From: Pelargonium nanum
Taxonomy: Eukaryota; Streptophyta; Magnoliopsida; Geraniales; Geraniaceae
Direction: 5' to 3'
NCBI GenBank assembly: GCA_036897485.1
Contig: JAYMTF010000315.1
Location: 1-40,194, forward strand
DNA: 40,194 nt
Shown: positions 11,061-24,400 of the stretch, one piece after another
Layout of the letters: each line of letters starts with the position of its first letter
Numbering within the stretch: position 1 is the first letter of the stretch
The notes under the pieces: generated by a model
What the model was told of the DNA's origin: nothing
Database searches by the model: none
Seen by the model: the letters and a program-made list of their open reading frames with translations, nothing else
Made by a program: the position numbers and the translations under genes

Positions 11061-13146
11061 ATGGTACAGAGCTCTCCACTGACCTCATTTTCCTGAAATT
11101 GCTTCATGAATCTTTGCTTCTTCTGATCCGTTTTGAATTTTGTGTAAATTCGTTTACTAATGGATTGTTGTGTAGGCGCCGAAACCGATAACCAGTCCCG
11201 TTCCAGCTGCTTGGTACCCAACCCTAACTGTGCTGATGCTCTCGATTGGCCTCGTCATCACTGCTTCCTTCTTCATGTAAGCTCGCTCGCTCTCTCGATC
11301 CATGTGTTATTCAATTTTGTTTCAATAGAGGAGCTGTTTGATTACGTACACTGAGGGTTTGAGATATGGAGTTCAGATGAGTAGATCTAGGCTGCTGATT
11401 TATTGATCTAGTGAGTTAGGGCTTTGTGTGGTTGTGACTGTGAAATTGGTCGTGCCTGCACTGGGATGATCTTTGAAATTAGATTGATTACACACAAAGG
11501 TGTTTGGTTGTTGAATTAATTATGCTTAGTATTTTAAGCTTTTCAACCACGGAGACTCTTTTGGTGATTTTGATCCTTGTTGTGGTGACTTTGCAATAGT
11601 CGTCAGTTTGCTTTTATGAAACTCTTGAGTTTTAGAAAACTGAACAATTGTGTATTATATGCTAACATTGTGTTTTGTCAATTGATTTTAGTCTATTGAA
11701 CCACACATTATCATTTTCAGTGGAATGAGTTGTGGACAGGTGATGATGGTGCACGGTAGGGTGCTTTTGCTCTATTTGTTTTTCATAAGTTTATTCATAG
11801 AATTTGGAGAGACCGGTGAAATGGATGTTTGGTCTCCTCTATGATTTTTTTAGGAGTTTTATTCGATTTTCTTATTTTGGTTTTCTTTTATGGTTGTTAT
11901 ATACGTCTCTCCCTGAAGATATTCATGTTGAAAAGTTATTTATTATCGTATGTTGGATCATGGATGCATTGGGAGGTTTATGTTGTTTCTTTGTTGCATT
12001 GTCCAGTAACTTATAAGAAATAAAGATATTAAAAGTTACCTAAATATGGCATTCATACTATGTGGAAGTTTCTTGTCAAAAATGAAGTTTCTATTTGTGA
12101 ATGGTTTTGTGAATTATGGATGTTTAAGTCACTTTTGGGTTTTGATTTTGAGGCTTTTGTTGGGTTGGGGGTATTTGGATTGTGAAAATATACTCTAGTG
12201 TTATTTTCTTCACTCTTGTAACCTTTCTTAGTATTAGTAGAGGGGAGATTGAACGGGGTGGTTAAAGGTAATAGTGGGTGTTGAAGATGTAGTTGTTAAA
12301 ATGGATTAGAACTATCTAAATAGAATTGGATTCGAATTTCAGATATACATAGAAATAAATAGAAACTTATCATGGTTTATTAAATAGGAAATTAGGAATA
12401 AGACCCTGTCTAAGCATATAGAGATCAAGCTAGAATCATCAGAAGAGAATCAGGAATGAAATAATTTACATATTTAACTGTGGGTATTATGGTTTAGCCG
12501 AAAGAAGGCGACATGATCCTTCCCTGAAACACCACCACCTCTACCTCGTACTTTTTCACTCATTTCTAAGTTTTTAGCCCTCCTATTGTCTTTCCATAGG
12601 CGGTGTTATCTGATGAAAACTGGATTTTGAACTCTTGTAAATGAAACAAGCAAAGTACCTTTTATTGAGTCATTCAATTAAATTCTGGAGCAGAGTGAGA
12701 CACTGAATTCATTTAGTTTTCTAATGCAATTAAGTTTGATTTCGTCTTACACTTTCTATGCTAAAAAGTAGTTGACATTTGAAATTACTGTTCTTTGGTG
12801 GGTATTAGTAGAGGAACATTTATAAGACTGAGGGCAAGTATAGTGTGGTCCTTGTTTACTGTCTAGACCCTTGCATATTGTATCTTCTTTTGATTGTGGT
12901 TTATGACATTAGTTTATATCTTTTGCAGTTATGAGGCAACATCTTCCAGGAAAACCCGCAGTCTTGCCAAAGAACTCGTGACCGGTGCTGTGGCATCTGT
13001 TTTCTTGGTATGATTTGCTGTCTGTCTTATCAATTGTCTGGTCCAGATTCTATCTAGTTTTTGTTAAAAACTCACACATGTTTTAATCTTGGGTGCAGGG
13101 TTTTGGATCCTTGTTCTTGCTCCTTTCTACTGGCGTATATGTTTGA
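11061..13146 (+). CDS. OST5: Oligosaccharyltransferase subunit OST5/TMEM258 homologue
   Basis: Small membrane subunit of the ER complex that transfers the glycan from dolichol to asparagine. Exons: 11061-11063 (the ATG alone), 11176-11276, 12929-13007, 13099-13146; 231 nt, 76 aa. The joined protein begins MAPKPITSPVPAAWYPTL and ends FLLLSTGVYV. Two hydrophobic helices lie at about 17-36 and 52-72, linked by the basic loop YEATSSRKTRSLAKE. Length and pattern match the TMEM258/OST5 family. Every junction has GT-AG ends and keeps frame. The start is placed at 11061 because the family begins M-A-P-K and the ATG is followed directly by a GT donor. The second intron is 1652 bases. Easily missed because no exon holds a long ORF. 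Confidence 0.9.
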
Positions 13147-14258
13147 TTTCTGAAATTAGCGCAGTTAAAATTTTGCTGAGTAGGATGGACTTGGCGTTAA
13201 AATGTTATAATTGATATGAGGACATACATTTTTACGGTTTATGAAATGAGAACCTTAAATTAATAACATTAGATCTTTGAGAAAGCTGTGTGTGATGAGG
13301 ATGCATTTTTCATATTTCAGATATTGATGCGCTGCAATGTTTTTGACAGTTTTGTTTCTACTTGGGGATTACAATCTGGGGCATAACTTAAAGAGTTTGA
13401 GTTCAACTTAATTCTTTTGGGGCTGACTAATCCAATTGTTTCCATATTGAATTTGCCTGACTTATATAATTAAAGGAACTAATTATCACTCAAACCTGTA
13501 TAAATTAAATGAGTCAAATGTGTAACTTGTTGAGTGTATTATATTATTGGCTTATAAGAGCATCTCGATTGTGATCATAAGATAGGTTAAGCATCAAAGT
13601 AAAAGGTGCTAAGAAGAGATGATAAGAATAAGATGTCATATATAACACTCAAGTTAAGTCTCATTGTTTCACATTCTCTTCCCTTTAACGTTCATTACAG
13701 TGAGTGCTAAGTATTGAAGAATAAAAAGTGAAAGAATGTGTTAAGTCATGTGTGTCCCTCTCTATTCTTAAGTCTTAACACGCTTGAAAGATCTCTATTA
13801 TTAAATCTTAACACGTTTGAAAGACTCTAAACAATATATCCGTAGATTATATTCATATAGTGTAAATTTGTTACATGAATTGAAAACACACTGTCACAAT
13901 AATACAGAAATAAATATACAGCATTATAAAAAATAAGAACCTGTACAACTCACAAATGTAGTGGGCGTGAGGAACATATTAATTTGTGCTGGCTAGTGTT
14001 AAAATAGCGACATTGTTCGCGAACTGTTGCATAGCGAAGCAGCGTGCAAGACACTCGTTTAAGAAGAGCGTGGGTTTGAGATATTGAAGAACCCTCCTCA
14101 TTTCAAATTCCTCCACTCCACCCAAAGGTGAGGTTTCATTTTTTCATTTGCTCGGTCCCCCCAAATATTGTCACTCTCACTCTCTCTCACTCACACAGTC
14201 ACTCTCACTCGCTGATTTGTCTTTTTGCTTTAAAGGCAGCCATAGCTGGTGAGCTTCA
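13147..14258. other. OST5-FVE intergenic region with FVE promoter and leader
   Basis: No gene is visible. A pair of related 25-base stretches containing CTTAACACG and TTGAAAGA occurs near 13767 and 13802. The 10-base palindrome GTTCGCGAAC lies at 14015-14024. The last 90 bases are rich in CACTCT/CTCACT repeats, as expected for a plant 5' leader, and run into the FVE ATG. Confidence 0.5.
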
Positions 14259-17090
14259 ATGGACACTCCAATCCCTAAGAAACGAGGCCGAAAACCCAAG
14301 CCCAAGACCAACGACCTCCTCCACCACCACCCACCACCGCCCTCTCTCAAGATGAAAGACGCCAAGAAGTCCCACCACCACCACCACGCCGTCGACGACA
14401 AGTACATTCAGTGGAAGTCCATCGTCCCCGTCCTCTACGACTGGCTCGCCAATCACAACCTCCTCTGGCCCTCTCTCTCTTGCCGGTAGGGTTTTCGGTT
14501 TTCTCCTCTTAATTAGGGCTTTTTACTCTGATTTTGGACCTTCTCATTGTGATTCTGTGTGTGTTTGGGGTGATCAGATGGGGTCCACAGCTGGAGCAAG
14601 CTACTCACAAAACTCGCCAGCGCCTTTACCTTTCTGAGCAGGCAAGCCTTCGCTGCATGCTCAGTTCTGTCTTGTTACGCTAATGTACATTAGATTGTTG
14701 ATTTTAGATTCTACTCATTCACATTTGTTGTTTCATTTTTGGCCAGACTGATGGTAGTGTTCCAAATACTCTTGTCATTGCCAATTGTGAAGTTGTCAGA
14801 CCTAGGGTTGCTGCTGCTGAGCACATATCGAAGGTTTGGTCTCTAGCTATTTGAGATGTTTTGCTTACTTGTTGTAGCTATATCTAGTTTTTTGTTTGTG
14901 GAGTTGGTGTAGGTAGTCTGATACTCCGTGCTCTTCTTTTCGTTGATTGGATTTTCAGTTCAATGAGGAATCACGCTCGCCCTTTGTTAGGAAGTACAAG
15001 ACTATTATTCATCCAGGCGAGGTATGAATACTTAAAATATATCTGCCGATTAAATTAATGCACCACTTTTGTTTTTATATAATTCAGCGTTAGCTTGTCT
15101 GGTATGACCTTGCCCTTGAATTTGTTGTTTATATCTCTTTCTGTTTTTTTTTATTGGTGCTTAAAAGTAAGTAATATATATTTTGCCATCTTATGATAAT
15201 GTGTTCCCCTCTCTAAATACATGGAAGTATCAACTTACTTGTGATTCAGGTATTGGTACTGACTGGAATGACTGTAAATCAATTTGCAGGTAAACAGAAT
15301 TAGGGAGCTTCCTCAGAAAACAAGCCTAGTGGCTACTCATACTGATAGCCCTGATGTGAGTGTATAAATCTTCTATATCTGTTGTACACAGCACAAACAA
15401 TACCAGGATTATCTGAAGATATTCTGGTTTGTTCGATTAAATTGAAAACTTTCATGTTCAAATGTTTCTGGGATTGTTCCATTCAGGTTCTCATTTGGGA
15501 TGTAGAAGCTCAGCCTAATCGTCATGCTGTTCTTGGAGCCACAAACTCTCGTCCTGATTTGGTATATGCATTGCTAAATAGTTTAGTCCCTCTGCGTGCT
15601 TGTTGATACATTGTGATCTTTTTATTTATTTCTTTTCTTTTCTTTCAATTTACTGTTATTATCCCTGTTATAAATTACATGCTCTTATGCATTGTTGTCA
15701 AGAAGATAAGTAGGGGTGTATATTTTTGTTCTTTATTGTTATCTTACTGTCAGCAGGAGGTCACACACCTTCCCTTTCACATGTGAGTGTATCATATTTA
15801 GACCATGTTTTGTTCTTATGGACATCTTCGTTTAGGACTCTGGAATCGTTTATCTTTTAATAGACAATATTTATATTCTGTACAACAAAATCTTGAGGGG
15901 TTTACCCCATAGTTATGTGAGATGATGATGCCCCCAAAACATAATTAGACACTTCTGTTCCGAAACAATTCCTTGAGTCTCGTTCCCAGGTTCTCTTCTA
16001 AATATATATACACACATGTAGCAAAGGAAAAAAATTCCATTCTGGTGACTTGTTATCATGGAACTGTAACATTTCTTTGATTTACCTGTTCTACATGTTC
16101 CTTTTCTAGAGAGTAAGTTTAACATAAATCTTGACTTGCAGATCTTGACTGGACACCAGGATAATGCAGAATTTGCCCTTGCTATGTGTCCTACTGAACC
16201 GTTTGTGCTCTCCGGAGGTTGGAAAATTCTTCTGATCAATGAAAGCTATCAACCTTTTTTTATAATTTGTGATCATGTATATTTGCATAACATAAGATCT
16301 CGTGAATCCACTTTGAATTATAGTATAAAAGTCGATTTATGTAGTTTGGTTGAATTAGTTATGCCTTGAGTGAAAATGTAAGCATTATCTTGTATAATAC
16401 ATATTTGTTTTTATGATATTATGTTTTTTGCTATGTAACATGGAATTGCATTGTTAAAGGCATTTGTTGAATATTACAGTATTACACGTGTTGATTTGCC
16501 TTGAAGTTCCAATGTGTTTATGCCTTTTATTGTTTTTAACCAAAGTTCAGTTTCATTTACATATAAATTTCTTCTAAACAAGAAGATTCATTTGGCAGGG
16601 AAGGACAAATTGGTGGTCCTATGGAGTATTCAGGACCATATATCAGCAGCAGCGACAGCGTCTGGATCAATTATTAAACAAAACTCTAAGCCTGGGGAAG
16701 GTAGCAACAAAGCTGCTGATGGCCCGACTGTTGGACCGCGAGGTGTTTTCCAGGGGCACGATGATACAGTGGAAGATGTAGCATTCTGTCCTTCCAGGTA
16801 ATTTGCAAGAGCATGAAACTTAAACATATTCTGTACATTCTCGAGGAATTCAGGAAGCAATAAACATATATGTTGAGCCTTGATGCAAAACATGATTTAG
16901 GATCTTATTTCTAAGCGCCATCTTCAAATGAATGTTTGGATAACTAAGGTGGTAATAGCTTCATGTAGTCTTGAAAATCGCCGCTAAAGTAAGGAAATAT
17001 AGCTTTTCCCTTTAAATGTATGTCTCAATGATAGACTGATAGTAATTCAGAAATTATCAAAGGTTTATGAAGAGGCATTTATTCTGACAG

Positions 17091-17140
<50 letters not shown>

Positions 17141-20100
17141 TGCGCAGGAATTTTGTAGTGTAGGCGATGATTCGTGCCTCATATTTTGGGATGCGCGAGT
17201 TGGGACCAATCCAGCTGTTAAGGTCAATTTGCCTCACATTTATTTCTTGCTTCTTTGTTACTTGTATTATGGCTCTCAATTGTTAGTTCTGAATATGAAT
17301 TCAGCCTAAGGATCTGTGTTCAACTATTTTAGCTCAACTGCTGGTGAATTATGTTACACGAGGATGCACGATTTAGTCCGTTGAAGAAACTTTCATTTTC
17401 TTGTCTTTGATTGCAATTGGTTAGTCAAAGGAAAATGAGGAACTTGATCATGACAATGTTTTTAAAGACATTTTCTAGATTAGACGGTTGTATGGAGGAA
17501 TTTATGTAGTTGAATTTCGAGTTTTTCTCTTTCAGGCATTCCGTTAGGTAATAAAAACGCATTAGATTAACCCCCTTCTAGTTCATGGTAATATGACATA
17601 CGTAGAGTGTTTCTGGAACACTAGTTATATTTGTAACTTTTTTAAATGCAAGTTTGTTCAATAGGTAGGCATCTTCAATGATATTGTAGTTTGTTGCTGT
17701 GAGTATCTAGACAACTGAGGTGCTATATGCAAATTACTTCTTTTTTTCTACTACTAGGTTTTGGTTGTAACTGGGCTGACCACATGAATTGTTTTCATAT
17801 TTCATGTTCATTATTCTTCCATAATCTTGTTAAGACCAGTTTTGCTTAGTTCATGTATGCCCATTCTCTTTTAAGATGTAAGTGTCAGCTTCTGAAGATT
17901 ATTGTCAACAGGTTGAGAAAGCGCATGATGCTGATCTTCACTGTGTTGATTGGAATCCCCATGACGATAATCTTATTTTAACTGGGTATGTTCAATTTCG
18001 ATGTTTCTTGTACTTTTGTTGTTCTTTTGAATTATGGGTATGGGAATGTGATAAACTTCTGGGTTCGCTAGTGCTTCTTGTTGATGGTCAGGCCTATAGG
18101 TAGATTAATAGACTTTACATGCTTTTGTACCGGTCTTTCAGATCTGCAGATACTTCGGTTCGATTGTTCGATCGACGGAATCTCACTTCTGGAGGAGTGG
18201 GATCACCTATTTACAAGTTTGAGGGTCACAAAGCAGCTGTCCTTTGCGTGCAGGTATTCATTAATCTTTTTTCAGCTCCATGCTTGTGCTTTCTTTGAAA
18301 TGGATAGATCTTGTACGTATATTCTAAATTGCTTTGTTCATGTTCCAGTGGTCTCCAGACAAATCATCTGTCTTTGGAAGTTCTGCCGAAGACGGTCTCT
18401 TAAACGTTTGGGATTATGACAAGGTTTGAAAGGTTTCCTTGTCCATATCACAGACTTGCTTAGCTGAGCATGTCTATGTTTGCAAATTTTATGTGATAGA
18501 TGCTGTTCTTCTTGAGGATACATGCCAATCTTATACTTTGAGGTTCAAGGAAAAAAAAATATTCAGAATTTTTTATCATGATCTACTAACAGACTACATT
18601 TTGTCAACCCTCGATTATACCATTTCTTGTGTGATAGGTGTAACATGTATGGATGTTGCCTGCTGCTTTCCATGCATGTTGTGTGTCATACCTTACTTGG
18701 TAGTGGTGAGTTTATGTAATAAATATGATTAGATTCTTGACTTAGGGAAATAATGTTGGGTCTAACTCATGAACATTGATTTAACTTTTAGTCGAGTCTC
18801 CCTATTGGGTTGGTCCTTCAACCCCTTTAATGTTGTCCCTTTTTTTTGCACATATTTAGGAACCTAGCAAACAATGAAATAGCTTAGCATTATTCTAGAA
18901 GACGTTTCAGGCTTGTTGCAAGGTAGGATTAAGGAAAATATTATTTGGTACAATGTTTAGGTTTTATTTGAAGAGTTACATCATGATGGTATATAGCCTT
19001 TTATGTGCCAGTGACATGCCCAACACCCATATGAGATGGATGTGGCGACCAATTTAGTTCTTCATAGTTAAGACTTACATTTAATGGTCATAATGATTTA
19101 GTACTTTAATTCTATATATGCCCATGGGGAAGGAAAGACTAAGTAGTTCCTTACATTTACTCTCTCTGTACTATTTTTGTAATAGTTTTGCATTTCATTT
19201 CACCTCTACACAAACAACAAAAAGACAATTCTATATGGATTTCATTTCTAGCATGTGTTATATTTTTCTGTTAAATGGGCTCTATTTAATGGACGGCATT
19301 TTGCAGGTTAGTAAAACTACAGAACATGGAACAAGAGCTCCTCCTGGCTTGTTTTTCCAGCATGCAGGGCACAGGTTTAATTCAACTAAACCCAACTAAA
19401 ATAGTGGTCTCTGATTATGTTTTTGTGTTACCCTAGGACATTTAATTGGTACTGGACTGTTCTATGCTCTTTAGGGCATAAAACTATTTTCTTGTTATTT
19501 CCCATTCTCTTGTAGCTGTACCGGCCTGATCAAATTATTTCTTAGGATTGTGTGTCTGGTCTTAGCATTCTATAACTTAGTGTCTATGGTTGAAAAGAGT
19601 AATTCTGCATTTGCTTGGCTTTTTCATGTGAAGTGTACAAAACAGTAGCCAAAGGCCTGATACACTGCATTGTAGTCCTATCTCCAGTTTGTGCTGAATT
19701 TCAACCTGGCTTGCATTGTTTAATTGGACACTTGCCTTTGTTCCTGTCATAAAAAAATTCTTGCTGTTTATGCAGGGACAAAGTTGTTGATTTTCATTGG
19801 AATGCATCTGATCCATGGACTATCGTCAGTGTGTCTGATGACTGTGATACTACTGGTGGAGGCGGGACATTGCAGGTATTAAATTGAACCCATCTCTTTC
19901 TGTGTAAAACAATTGTAAATTCTCGGAATGTGCAAGTGATTAGAATTGAAAGGTGTAAGATACAAATATATGTCCTATAATGTCTAATCGTCTATCAAAT
20001 AATAAATCTTGGTAGGCCAAGTGAATTTAATGATTATCTGATTCAAAATGTTTTGAAAGCATAAAACGTGACACATTTACCTTGGGAGTGGTTGCATATG

Positions 20101-20806
20101 ATGTCATTGGGAGGAAGACATGAGTTGGACTTTTTGAAAGTGTTTGAAGGATCTGTACAGTTGGCAATAGATAACCACTTCTAACAAATTCAAGTGGTTA
20201 TAACTGACTCACTAGTTCATTACTCCCTCCGTCCCAAAATGAGTGCCTTGTTTGTCTTGCATTTTTGTCCCAAAATGAGTTGTGTCCTCATTCCTTTTTA
20301 GAAAGTTAGTTATTGCATGAATTACCAATAACATTCTATCACAAGTTAGTAGCCCTTGAATTTGTTAGAACACATGCTTATGAGGATTCAAAAGTAATTA
20401 TACTACACTAACTAACTTCTTAATTATTCTCAAAATGGAAATAAGGACACTCATTTTGGAACGGAGTGAGTATAAAGGAATGTAGGCATTCACTTTGGGA
20501 TGATTTTTGAAAGAATGTATACACTCATTTTGGGACAGAGGGAGTATTATTGTAGCATTATTGAATTGTTTGAGATATTTATCCTCCTACCCATGACGAC
20601 TTGTTGAATTTATTTAATTCATGTTTATTGTTTTGTTCAACTAAAAGTGTATGAATAAGGTTGGAAGATGTGTTAATTGGTGATGGAAAATTGGTTTGCA
20701 GATATGGCGGATGAGTGATTTGATCTACAGACCAGAAGAAGAGGTTTTAGCAGAGCTGGAGAAGTTCAAGTCACATGTGGTTGCTTGTAGCTCAACAAAG
20801 CCTTAA
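14259..20806 (+). CDS. FVE: FVE/MSI4 WD40-repeat histone-binding protein, 15 exons
   Basis: Nuclear WD40 protein of the MSI/RbAp48 group; in Arabidopsis FVE (MSI4) works in histone deacetylase and CUL4-DDB1 complexes to silence FLC and promote flowering. Exons: 14259-14485, 14578-14641, 14747-14833, 14959-15021, 15290-15355, 15487-15561, 16142-16217, 16599-16797, 17141-17222, 17912-17985, 18142-18253, 18349-18423, 19307-19374, 19776-19875, 20702-20806; 1473 nt, 490 aa. Residues 7-16 (KKRGRKPKPK) look like a nuclear signal with an AT-hook-like core, followed by His/Pro runs. The histone H4-binding helix includes WKSIVPVLYDWLANHNLLWP. WD repeats fill the rest; WDAR at 302-305 is the DDB1-binding WDxR type. 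Intron 2 has a GC donor. Stop TAA is followed at once by TAG. Family assignment is very secure; the Arabidopsis protein is about 507 aa. Confidence 0.96.
17094..17134 (+). repeat. (CT)n microsatellite at FVE intron 8 acceptor
   Basis: About 20 CT units end six bases before the acceptor AG that precedes exon 9 (17141). The repeat takes the place of the normal polypyrimidine tract of this intron. Confidence 0.95.
20223..20544. mobile_element. Stowaway-like MITE in the last FVE intron
   Basis: The left end CTCCCTCCGTCCCAAAATGA is matched in inverse at the right end (TCATTTTGGGACAGAGGGAG), with TA on both sides at 20221-20222 and 20545-20546. These ends and the TA target are typical of the Tc1/mariner Stowaway group. 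Extra partial copies of the terminal motif lie inside: one near 20268 on the left and one at about 20450-20474 on the right. This suggests an internal duplication or nested insertion. No coding capacity. It lies in intron 14 of FVE. Confidence 0.88.
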
Positions 20807-21446
20807 TAGCATGAGCCTGACCGGAGAACCTTCTTTTGATAGACTAGAACATATAGAAACAGCTGCAAGATCACACCAAACAATTTACCTATCACCATTT
20901 GAATTAAGTGATTTTTTTTGTAAGGTGAAATTGTTACCTGTGAGAGGATTGATTTAAGGTAAAGATATGTGATTTTAACGAACCTAGTCCTTAAATATGG
21001 GGTATTTTATTTGTTGCTCGTGAGATAGGCAAGGTCACGTGAGCTATCGACGAAAGTTTGGATTATTGTCAAGTACTCAGGAGCTTTACATTAAATTAAC
21101 TTAATTTCTGTCTTTTTCTCCTTAATCTCCCTAATAAGTACTAATAAATTACTCCTAATCCGCTAATCGTGTGCCTATATTAATAACATACTCCATTTAT
21201 CTTGTCATGTACTCTTCGTAGACATTACGGCTTTTGATTTTGAAATATATTTATATATAGAAGTGTAAATTTGAAGTTTTGGCTTTGGGTACTCACTTTC
21301 ATTTTGACATCCCAACTTCCAAGTCCGCCCAAAAAAGTCCAAAACTAATAACAATAGTGATGTGATGGGTGAATGGTGATTGATTAACAATCAACAGTAC
21401 AAGACTACAAGCTCAGCACCGTACCTGCTCTCTCGTTCTCAGGGAG
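20807..21446. promoter_or_regulatory. FVE 3' UTR and TMN gene upstream region
   Basis: No gene is visible. The G-box palindrome TCACGTGA lies at 21035-21042, about 410 bases before the TMN start. Two four-codon upstream frames start at ATG 21365 and ATG 21373; they matter only if transcription begins before them. The boundary between the FVE 3' end and the TMN promoter cannot be fixed. Confidence 0.45.
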
Positions 21447-24400
21447 ATGAAGATGAAGACGAAGACGACGATGAAGATGGGAAGCTTCTTTTTGTTAGGT
21501 CTTCTTCTGTTGCTGATTCCGCCATTGACTCACTCCTTCTATCTCCCAGGCGTCGCTCCTCAAGATTTCCAGACTGTATACTCTCCTTCTTCTCCGCCAT
21601 TCTGTCTTTTCTCTGCGTTTTTGTTATTTTTTCGACTTTTTTTTCCCTTACATTGTCCTCCGTTTAAGTGTTTACTTGCTCTTATCTGTAATTTGTTTTG
21701 TATCTGTTTCAAATTTGATTTCTCTGCTGTTTGGATCTGAATTTCTCAACTTCTTCAAAAAGTCTGGTGATCTACCGTCTCTGATCTGTGTTCTGCTACA
21801 TTAATTTGTTTTCTAGTTCTGTGTCTTCTGCTTCCTGCTCCTTGTTATTACTATATTTTGTTGATTTCGATGAGTTGGTGTTTCTTCATTTTTCTACCAT
21901 TTCTTATGTCGATTTCTACTCCCTTGCCTTCTTTCACTGAATTAAGCATCATTGCTTTGGGCTTGGATCTCTTGAAACAAACACTCATGTCGGAGAACAG
22001 TAGGTCCTGATTTAAGACTATACTTGAACCTGCACCGACACATATGCAATTAGCACGGAAATTTCTAATTGAAGCATTTTAAATGGTAAAAAACTTGGGA
22101 TCAAAAGTGGATCTCATATTTTATTCTAGATATCACTTGCTACTTGATATTGAATTAAAGGTTATGCAAAAAAATAGCAAATTATGTTGAAGACATTGGT
22201 CATAGTATTGCCAGAAGAATCAACTGTCCGTTGTAACTGGTGTAGTACATCTTTCTTTTGTTCATTCTTGCCACATTCTGCCTATAGATCGTGTATAACC
22301 ACATATCGTTTATCAGTTGTGCTTTATGCTCTCCGAAGTTTAGATAACACTTGGACCATGATCATGAAAATCATATAGTTTTTCCTATGTATTCAACTTT
22401 GAATTACTTTCGTATGAATCATTACAACATGTGATTATTTTACTTTTATTTAGGGAGATCTCCTTCAGGTCAAAGTGAACAAGCTTTCATCAACAAAGAC
22501 ACAACTTCCTTATGATTACTATTTCTTGAGTTATTGTAAGCCTCCAAAAATTATGAACAGCGCAGAGAACTTGGGAGAAGTTCTTCGAGGTGACCGCATT
22601 GAAAATTCTATTTATACAGTAAGTCTGAACTCTGAAGCCCTCCGTGACTGTTGAAAATCTTCTATATTACTGGGGAAGAAGAGAAGTAGGCTTGAAAGTT
22701 GCATATTGCTAATAATTTATATCACATTGCCATACTGTTCTGATATATCAAGTGTTTGTTTTATTTGCCAGTTCAAAATGAGAGAAGAACTGACATGTAA
22801 AGTAGGATGTCGGATAAAACTCGATGCAGAATCTGCAAAAAAATTCAAAGAGAAAATAGACGATGGCTATCGAGTTAATATGTAAGTGCTTTGTGTGCAT
22901 GGAATTCTGTGTTAACCTGTGTAGACATATTTATCACTTGAACTTGACATGATAAAATGAATTCTGAATTTTTGTTTTGCATTTATTAAACCTGCATCTT
23001 ATCTATTGACACTTAAAACTTATGCTATAAAAGAATATCCATAAATTGTTACCACTTATTGGTTATACCTTTGCCACTGATACAGGATTCTTGACAACCT
23101 TCCCGTTGCAGTTCCTAGACAAAGGAGGGATGGAAGTCTATCGAAAGTTTATGAGCATGGATTTCGTGTAGGGTTTATAGGAAAGTACAGTGGAGTAAGT
23201 TTCCTCTTATTGTTTTATATGTCCTATGTTCTTGCCATCTTGTAGAATTGCCTTTCCTTTGTTTTGACTCTTTGATGTATTCACCTTATGGCACAGAGCA
23301 AGGAGGAGAAACATTTTATCAATAACCACTTGAGCTTCAAAATAATGTATCATAGGGATCCACAGACAGATTCTGCTCGTATAGTTGGTTTTGAGGTTAA
23401 TCCTAAAAGGTTGGAGTTCTAATCTGCCTCTCAAATGCCATCTCCTTTTCTTCTCTTTTATTTTAGTTTTTCAATTGCTGCCTTTTGGATTTTTATAGAT
23501 GGGTGTACACACTTTGTTGTCATAGCTATATAGGTCTTTTCCAACAAAACATTATGGCATGGTTAGATTGAGATAGTCTAGATTCAGGTTTTGGGCTTTA
23601 GATTGGCAATGCAAATTTATGCCACAGCATAAAAGTATGTGGTGTTACTCATCACAACCTTCAGTTTTGTTCTGTCAAGCTGCTTTGCTTTCTCCTGGTT
23701 TCTCTTTGTGCATCCATAGCTTGCTTTCAATATTTTTTAGTAGAAAACCTTTGCACTTCTGTCCTAATACTTGGCTTATTTCTAACAGTATTAAACACGA
23801 GTACAAGGAATGGGATGAAAAGAATCCTCAGGTGGTTACTTGTACTAAAAATATAGTCCAAGACGTTGCTGTTCCACAAGAGGTTAACGCTGGTATGGAG
23901 ATTGTGTTCACATATGATGCATCCTTTGAGGTACAGTCTTTGTAACCCTTGGGCTTAATTTCCTATACCAGCAAGTTTCTCATCGTCACTGAAGCTCTTT
24001 GTCTCCTTCCTGTCTGTGTATGTACAGTCCAGTGATATTAAATGGGCATCGCGTTGGGACACTTACCTTCTCATGAATGATGATCAAATACATTGGTTTT
24101 CAATTATCAACTCACTGATGATCGTCCTCTTCCTTTCTGGCATGGTAGCGATGATCATGCTGAGAACTCTCTACAGAGACATTGCCAACTACAACCAATT
24201 GGATACCCAAGACGAGGCTCAGGAAGAAACAGGCTGGAAACTGGTCCATGGAGATGTATTCAGGCCACCCGCGAGATCTAGCCTATTATGTGTATATGTT
24301 GGAACAGGTGTCCAGCTTTTCGGGATGACTCTCGTCACAATGATTTTTGCATTGCTGGGATTCCTTTCCCCTTCTAACCGAGGGGGGCTCATGACCGCCA

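Noticed and set aside
13558..13850. Possible MITE beginning AGAGCATCTCG
   Set aside because: The left end resembles common plant MITE ends, but no matching inverted right end or target duplication could be found.
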